9,778 bases of DNA. Origin: Chitinophagaceae bacterium (GTDB lineage Bacteria > Bacteroidota > Bacteroidia > Chitinophagales > Chitinophagaceae). The notes below the pieces were generated by a model, which saw nothing but the letters and a program-made list of their open reading frames with translations, searched no databases and was not told the origin of the DNA. Both the position numbers and the translations under genes were made by a program. Below, piece after piece: positions 5,890 to 9,778 of this stretch. The DNA is taken from positions 1 through 9,778 of the forward strand of contig JAICHT010000129.1 in assembly GCA_025924755.1 (NCBI GenBank). The letters run 5' to 3'. Position 1 is the first letter of the stretch; every line of letters starts with the position of its first letter.

Positions 5890-6372
5890 TCAAAAGTTCA
5901 ATACCTGAACGCCGGAATGATGTTTGGCCTCCAGCGATAATAAAAATTGCTTTCTCCACAAACCACCTGCATAGCCGGTAAGTTTCGAGTTGCTGCCAAT
6001 AACTCTATGGCAAGGTACTATAATAGCTAATTTGTTTTTTCCGTTGGCAGCAGCAACTGCACGTATGGCTTTTACGTCGCCAAATTGCTTGGTTAAGTTC
6101 ATATAGCTGATGGTTTTTCCATATGGAATTTTTGAAAGTAAATCCCATATTTTCACTTGAAACTCTGTACCATTTTGTTGCAGCGGCAAATCGAAACTTT
6201 TCCGCTTTCCATCAAAGTATTCATTCAGTTGCGCTATACTTTTTATCAATATCGGATGAGAATTGTTTATTGCACCGGGTTCATCAGCAAACAGTAATTC
6301 TGTAAGGTGCTCATCAGAGCATTGCAGTTTTAAATAACCAACAGGCGAGGAGTAATAAGTAGTATAGTGCAT
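5890..6372 (-). CDS. ogt: Methylated-DNA--[protein]-cysteine S-methyltransferase (O6-alkylguanine repair)
   Basis: This is a suicide DNA-repair protein that transfers the alkyl group from O6-alkylguanine to its own cysteine. Counted from the ATG at 6372 it has 160 residues, the normal size. The active site is PCHRVIG (120-126) with acceptor C121. The DNA-binding helix-turn-helix includes IPYGKTISY (82-90) and AIRAVAAANGKN (102-113), whose Arg104 corresponds to the arginine that takes the place of the flipped base. GYAGGLWRKQFLL (134-146) closes the domain. The N-terminal ribonuclease-H-like domain covers about 1-65. The frame could begin one codon earlier at TTG (6375-6373), but the ATG is preferred: it shares one base with the csaA stop codon (TGATG), which points to translational coupling. 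It is the last gene of the minus-strand run from topA. Confidence 0.95.
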   Translation of the reverse strand: MHYTTYYSSPVGYLKLQCSDEHLTELLFADEPGAINNSHPILIKSIAQLNEYFDGKRKSFDLPLQQNGTEFQVKIWDLLSKIPYGKTISYMNLTKQFGDVKAIRAVAAANGKNKLAIIVPCHRVIGSNSKLTGYAGGLWRKQFLLSLEAKHHSGVQVLNF

Positions 6373-6710
6373 CAACCAAGTTTTAAACCATTGGATACAT
6401 TTTGTGCCGGTTGTATCAATACCACTTCTCCATTTTCATTATATATACCCAGCACTAAACATTCACTTTTAAAGGTAGCAATTTGTTTGGGTGGGAAATT
6501 GATTACCGCAATAATCTGTTGTTGTAGCAACTGTTCAGGTGTATATAAAGAAGTAATTTGTGCAGAGGAAGTTTTAATGCCAATATCACCCCCAAAATCA
6601 ATACTAAGTTTATAGGCCGGCTTTTTGGCTTCAGGGAAATACGATGCATCAATGATAGTGCCTACACGGATATCTAGCTTTTCAAAATCGCTCCAGGTGA
6701 CGGTATTCAT
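6372..6710 (-). CDS. csaA: CsaA-type tRNA-binding-domain protein (putative chaperone)
   Basis: This is a single-domain OB-fold protein of 112 residues, the usual CsaA length. It has the recognisable pattern FEKLDIRVGTIIDASYFPEAKK near 9-30, then YKLSIDFGGDIGIKTSSAQI (33-52), VINFPPKQIATFKSECLVLG (69-88) and a closing VVLIQPAQNVSNGLKLG. This is the EMAP II/MetRS-C-like tRNA-binding fold. Bacillus CsaA has been described as a secretion-related chaperone, while related folds bind tRNA, so the exact role is uncertain. It starts at ATG 6710, nine bases after the SirB1-like gene, and its TGA stop overlaps the ogt ATG by one base. Both spacings suggest one transcript. Confidence 0.92.
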   Translation of the reverse strand: MNTVTWSDFEKLDIRVGTIIDASYFPEAKKPAYKLSIDFGGDIGIKTSSAQITSLYTPEQLLQQQIIAVINFPPKQIATFKSECLVLGIYNENGEVVLIQPAQNVSNGLKLG

Positions 6711-6719
6711 CCCGGAAAA

Positions 6720-7586
6720 TTAATCCAATAAATTGGCGAGATTTAGTAATTCGGATTTTTTATAGCTGTTTTTTTCCGTAGTAAAACACTTCGACATTTC
6801 TTCCAGCAAATGCTGAATTACTTTTTTATTATTCAGCGGCTTAAAGTAAGAATGCGTGGCCGGTACCGAGATGCGTTTGAAATAAGCTTCTATATCTTTA
6901 TGAGTAAACACCTGCCCAGTGGAAGGTTCAATAAAAAACTCAATTTTATTAATTAGTTGTTCTTTGGGTTCGTTGCTGTAACCTGGTTTAAAATACGCTA
7001 AAATAAATTGCTTGGGTATGGCAAGTGCTTTTACCGGAATATCCAGCAGATCACACAATATTAAATAAAGCACACCATTGCTCATCTGGTTGCCCCGTTT
7101 AGATTCCAGCACCTTATTTATCAAAAAATCATTGACATCGCTATAAGCTACCTCTGCGCCTTTTAAACTATAGTATCCATACAAGATGCCGGTAACTATA
7201 CGAATCTGCTCCAACGGAGTTAAATAATTATTGAGTTCCAGCCAGATGTTGCGGCGTATTTTTTCAATGTCCTGTAATGCAGCAGCCGTAGCTATATCGG
7301 GATATTGAAATTTGCAGGCAAGCAAAGCGCCTACCATCAAATCGAAATGACCGGCAAGGTTCCATTGGCGGAAGTCTTCCACAAGATCGGTATAATGCAG
7401 CCGGTGAATTAATAGTTCGATACGTTCCTGTATCTCTTCATCAGGCGTGGTTTCCCACAAATTTTCAAGGCTGGGGATGATTCGTAAACCGTACTCTACA
7501 ATCTTGCTTGACACTGCGCCGAAAACATCTTCATCCGGATCGTCAATTAAATTTAAAAGCGCTGATATTTCTTTTGTATTTTCCAT
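6720..7586 (-). CDS. SirB1-like (transglutaminase-core-2 type) protein of unknown function
   Basis: This is a predicted cytoplasmic protein of 288 residues counted from the ATG at 7586. The frame could open at TTG 7595, but MENTKEIS is a more natural start. Residues about 5-65 look like a short HEAT-type helical repeat region (LLNLIDDPDEDVFGAVSSKI). Residues about 70-200 resemble the SirB1/YchA 'transglutaminase-like superfamily' domain: a YPDI segment (95-98), then VNDFLINKVLESKRGNQMSN (151-170), GVLYLILCDLLDIPVKALAI (171-190) and PKQF (191-194). In the family as I recall it the last motif is PGHF; here glycine and histidine are replaced by lysine and glutamine. No catalytic Cys-His-Asp triad is evident, so an enzymatic role is doubtful. 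It lies 21 bases after topA and 9 before csaA, so it is probably in the same operon. There is no signal peptide. Confidence 0.75.
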   Translation of the reverse strand: MENTKEISALLNLIDDPDEDVFGAVSSKIVEYGLRIIPSLENLWETTPDEEIQERIELLIHRLHYTDLVEDFRQWNLAGHFDLMVGALLACKFQYPDIATAAALQDIEKIRRNIWLELNNYLTPLEQIRIVTGILYGYYSLKGAEVAYSDVNDFLINKVLESKRGNQMSNGVLYLILCDLLDIPVKALAIPKQFILAYFKPGYSNEPKEQLINKIEFFIEPSTGQVFTHKDIEAYFKRISVPATHSYFKPLNNKKVIQHLLEEMSKCFTTEKNSYKKSELLNLANLLD

Positions 7587-7607
7587 ACCACACAATTCTT
7601 AAAATGG

Positions 7608-9778
7608 TTAGGCCTTTTTGCTTTTAGCGGTTTTCTTTGCCTTGGCTTTTGCTGCAAAGGCACCAGGCACCTGCGTTTCAATCATTTTTTTTACGTCCTC
7701 CAGCGACAGTGTTGCTATTTCTTCTGCCGTGAGCTTTTCTCCATTTTTTTTCCTTCCAAGCTTCAGCATTTTTTTACCGTACCGTATAAAAGCACCCCAG
7801 CGGCCATTTTCAATAGAAATTTTTTCTTTTGCCCATTGCTGTATATAACGGTTGGATTCTTTGGCAACTTTTTTCTCAATTAATTCATCAATATCTTTTT
7901 GTTTCAACGCATCGAAATTGTAAGCTCTCGGCACATTAATATACAAGTCGTTCCATTTGATAAAAGGGCCAAACCGACCTTTGCCTTTTGTTACCGGCAT
8001 ATTTTCGTAATTGCCTATTGGCGCATCTGCAATTTGCTTTTGACCAATTAGTTCAATAGCACGATCCATATCAATATCCAAAGGTTCTTCGCCTTTAGGT
8101 AGCGAAATAGCTTGCTCGCCGTACTTAATATAAGGTCCGAATCTTCCGGCATTTACCGATACTTCTTCGCCATTATGCTCTCCTAAAGTACGAGGAAGTT
8201 TAAATAATTCCAATGCTTCGGGCAGGGAAATTGTTTCGATACTTTGGGTGGCTTTCAGCTTGGCAAACCGAGGCTTTTGTTCGTCATCATTAGTACCAAT
8301 TTGTGCCATCGGGCCATACCTGCCCATGCGGGCAATTACCGGTTTACCGCTTTCTGGGTCAGTACCCAATTCGCGTTCGCCTTTAATGCGTTCAGCCGTT
8401 TCAATGGTTTTATCCACATCTTTTTTAAATGGATTATAAAATTCATCAATCATTTTATTCCACTTAAGTTGACCGCGGGCCACTTCGTCAAATTCGCCTT
8501 CAATACGGGCTGTAAAACCATAGTCCATGATGTCGTCAAAATGCAACTTTAAAAAATCGGTTACTACCAAACCTAAATCGGTTGGGAATAATTTCGATTT
8601 TTCAGCACCGGTATTTTCTGTTTCATTTTGTTTGGTAATTGTATTATTGTTTAATACAAATACACGAAAGCCTCTTTGTATTCCTTCTTTGTCGCGTTTT
8701 TCCACATACTCTCTTTTTAAAATAGTAGAAATAGTAGGTGCATACGTTGAAGGTCGACCGATGCCGAGCTCTTCCAGCTTTTTTACGAGTGATGCTTCCG
8801 TATAACGCGGTAACGGACGGGTATATCGCTCAATAGCTTTCATTTCTTTTAGAGGTAATTGCTGCGATACGGAAAGCGGGGGCAACATGCCTTCTGTATT
8901 TTCATCACCGTCTTTATCTTCATCATCTACGTCTTCGCGGTAAACTTTAATAAAACCATCAAATTTTAATACTTCTCCCTGGGCGGTTAAGTCAGCGTTA
9001 TTGGAAGAGATATTAATTTTTGCAATAGTTTTTTCCAGTTCCGCATCTGCCATCTGGCAGGCCATAGTGCGTTTCCATATCAGCTCATAAAGCCTTTTGG
9101 TATCCGGATCAGTAACGGTAGTATTGGCCATGTACGTAGGGCGGATGGCTTCGTGAGCTTCCTGCGCCGAATCGTTTTTGGTTTTGTATTTACGTGCCTT
9201 ATAATATTTATCGCCGTAATTAGCAGCTATGTTTTTACGGATGTCATCCATGGCAGTTTCACTCAGGTTCACGCTATCCGTACGCATATAGGTAATCTGC
9301 CCGTTTTCGTAAAGCTTCTGCGCCAGCAACATCGTGCGGCTTACACCATAGCCTAATTTTCGGCTGGCTTCCTGCTGTAGGGTAGATGTCGTAAATGGAG
9401 CAGACGGCGTGCGGCGGGTAGGTTTTACCTGTATATCTTTTACGGTATAGATGGCTCCCTTGCACTCATTTAAAAACTGTTCTGCTTCCTCGGCTTTATT
9501 AAACTTATTGCCCTCTGCTTTAAACGAAACCAATTTGCCGCTGTTGTCTTTTGCAGTAAAGGAAACCTCTATTTTAAAACTGCTTTGGGCTGTAAACGCA
9601 TTGATCTCTCTTTCTCTTTCTGCTATCAAACGCACCGCTACACTCTGCACCCGGCCGGCGCTTAAATTATTTTTCATGCTCATTTTGCGCCAGAGCACAG
9701 GGCTCAACTCAAACCCTACAATACGATCTAATACACGGCGGGCCTGCTGTGCATTTACAAGGTTCATATCCACCGTTC
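7608..9778 (-). CDS. topA: DNA topoisomerase I (type IA), 5'-truncated by the window edge
   Basis: This enzyme relaxes negatively supercoiled DNA by passing a strand through a transient 5'-phosphotyrosine break. The window holds about 722 residues. The N-terminal Toprim domain with its metal-binding acids lies beyond 9778, and the frame stays open to the edge, so the GTG at 9773 is not the start. Numbered from that GTG codon, DMNLVNAQQARRVLDRIVG (2-20) and LSAGRVQSVAVRLI (37-50) belong to the core. Catalytic Y162 is in GQITYMRTDSVNLS (158-171; bases 9288-9290). EAHEAIRPT (205-213) and GIGRPSTYAP (337-346) follow. The C-terminus has no cysteine zinc fingers as in E. coli TopA. Instead it has four basic repeats: GRYGPMAQIG (484-493), GRFGPYIKYG (543-552), GRFGPFIKW (599-607) and GRWGAFIRYG (657-666). 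A Lys/Ala tail ends the protein. It is the first visible gene of the operon continuing to ogt. Confidence 0.96.
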   Translation of the reverse strand, partial: TVDMNLVNAQQARRVLDRIVGFELSPVLWRKMSMKNNLSAGRVQSVAVRLIAEREREINAFTAQSSFKIEVSFTAKDNSGKLVSFKAEGNKFNKAEEAEQFLNECKGAIYTVKDIQVKPTRRTPSAPFTTSTLQQEASRKLGYGVSRTMLLAQKLYENGQITYMRTDSVNLSETAMDDIRKNIAANYGDKYYKARKYKTKNDSAQEAHEAIRPTYMANTTVTDPDTKRLYELIWKRTMACQMADAELEKTIAKINISSNNADLTAQGEVLKFDGFIKVYREDVDDEDKDGDENTEGMLPPLSVSQQLPLKEMKAIERYTRPLPRYTEASLVKKLEELGIGRPSTYAPTISTILKREYVEKRDKEGIQRGFRVFVLNNNTITKQNETENTGAEKSKLFPTDLGLVVTDFLKLHFDDIMDYGFTARIEGEFDEVARGQLKWNKMIDEFYNPFKKDVDKTIETAERIKGERELGTDPESGKPVIARMGRYGPMAQIGTNDDEQKPRFAKLKATQSIETISLPEALELFKLPRTLGEHNGEEVSVNAGRFGPYIKYGEQAISLPKGEEPLDIDMDRAIELIGQKQIADAPIGNYENMPVTKGKGRFGPFIKWNDLYINVPRAYNFDALKQKDIDELIEKKVAKESNRYIQQWAKEKISIENGRWGAFIRYGKKMLKLGRKKNGEKLTAEEIATLSLEDVKKMIETQVPGAFAAKAKAKKTAKSKKA

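Noticed and set aside
6373..6375. TTG as the ogt start codon
   Set aside because: The next codon is ATG and forms the TGATG junction with csaA; an ATG start is more likely and gives a normal N-terminus.
9274..9465. Minus-strand frame of 63 codons and several plus-strand frames inside topA
   Set aside because: All overlap strongly conserved topA coding sequence, including the catalytic tyrosine region, in other frames and carry no motif of their own.

Overview
The window looks like chromosomal housekeeping DNA from a member of the Bacteroidota, most likely the Chitinophagaceae or a close relative (family-level placement is inference). The signs are a TTTG-N19-TAnnTTTG promoter of the Bacteroidota sigma type in front of lepB, the general lack of Shine-Dalgarno sequences, a long signal peptidase I with an extra N-terminal membrane domain, and a sigma54-activator type that I remember from this phylum. 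No rRNA, tRNA, mobile element, CRISPR array or phage gene is visible, and base and codon use look even throughout.

Layout. (1) 1-113, minus strand: the N-terminus of a SemiSWEET/PQ-loop sugar transporter, cut by the window edge and with an apparent one-base frameshift. (2) 280-1266, plus: pdhB, the pyruvate dehydrogenase E1 beta subunit, alone without pdhA, followed by a strong hairpin. (3) 1267-1563: a 297-base gap holding that hairpin, a weak promoter-like site and a second, intrinsic-terminator-like hairpin in the leader of the next gene. (4) 1564-2739, plus: an NtrC-type response regulator with receiver and AAA+ domains but no DNA-binding domain. (5) 2717-3598, minus: a MerR-type regulator with a cobalamin-binding domain of the CarH/LitR light-sensor class, overlapping the end of the previous gene tail to tail. 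(6) 3599-3710: a divergent control region with two inverted repeats and a good promoter. (7) 3711-5267, plus: lepB, then a terminator, then cdd (cytidine deaminase) at 5329-5814. (8) 5890-9778, minus: a tight run transcribed topA (5'-truncated) - SirB1-like protein - csaA - ogt, with short gaps and a TGATG stop/start junction.

How the parts fit together. The right half is a compact operon joining DNA topology (TopA), a tRNA-binding-domain chaperone (CsaA) and DNA alkylation repair (Ogt). The most interesting part is the centre. A predicted B12-dependent, possibly light-responsive repressor stands divergent to the general signal peptidase gene, and the shared intergenic region carries dyad sequences placed where a repressor could act. 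Neighbouring this is an orphan sigma54 activator without a DNA-binding domain. No wholly new multi-gene system is evident. The CarH-like regulator with its candidate operators, the DNA-binding-less activator with its structured leader, and the frameshifted SemiSWEET gene are the points most worth following up.
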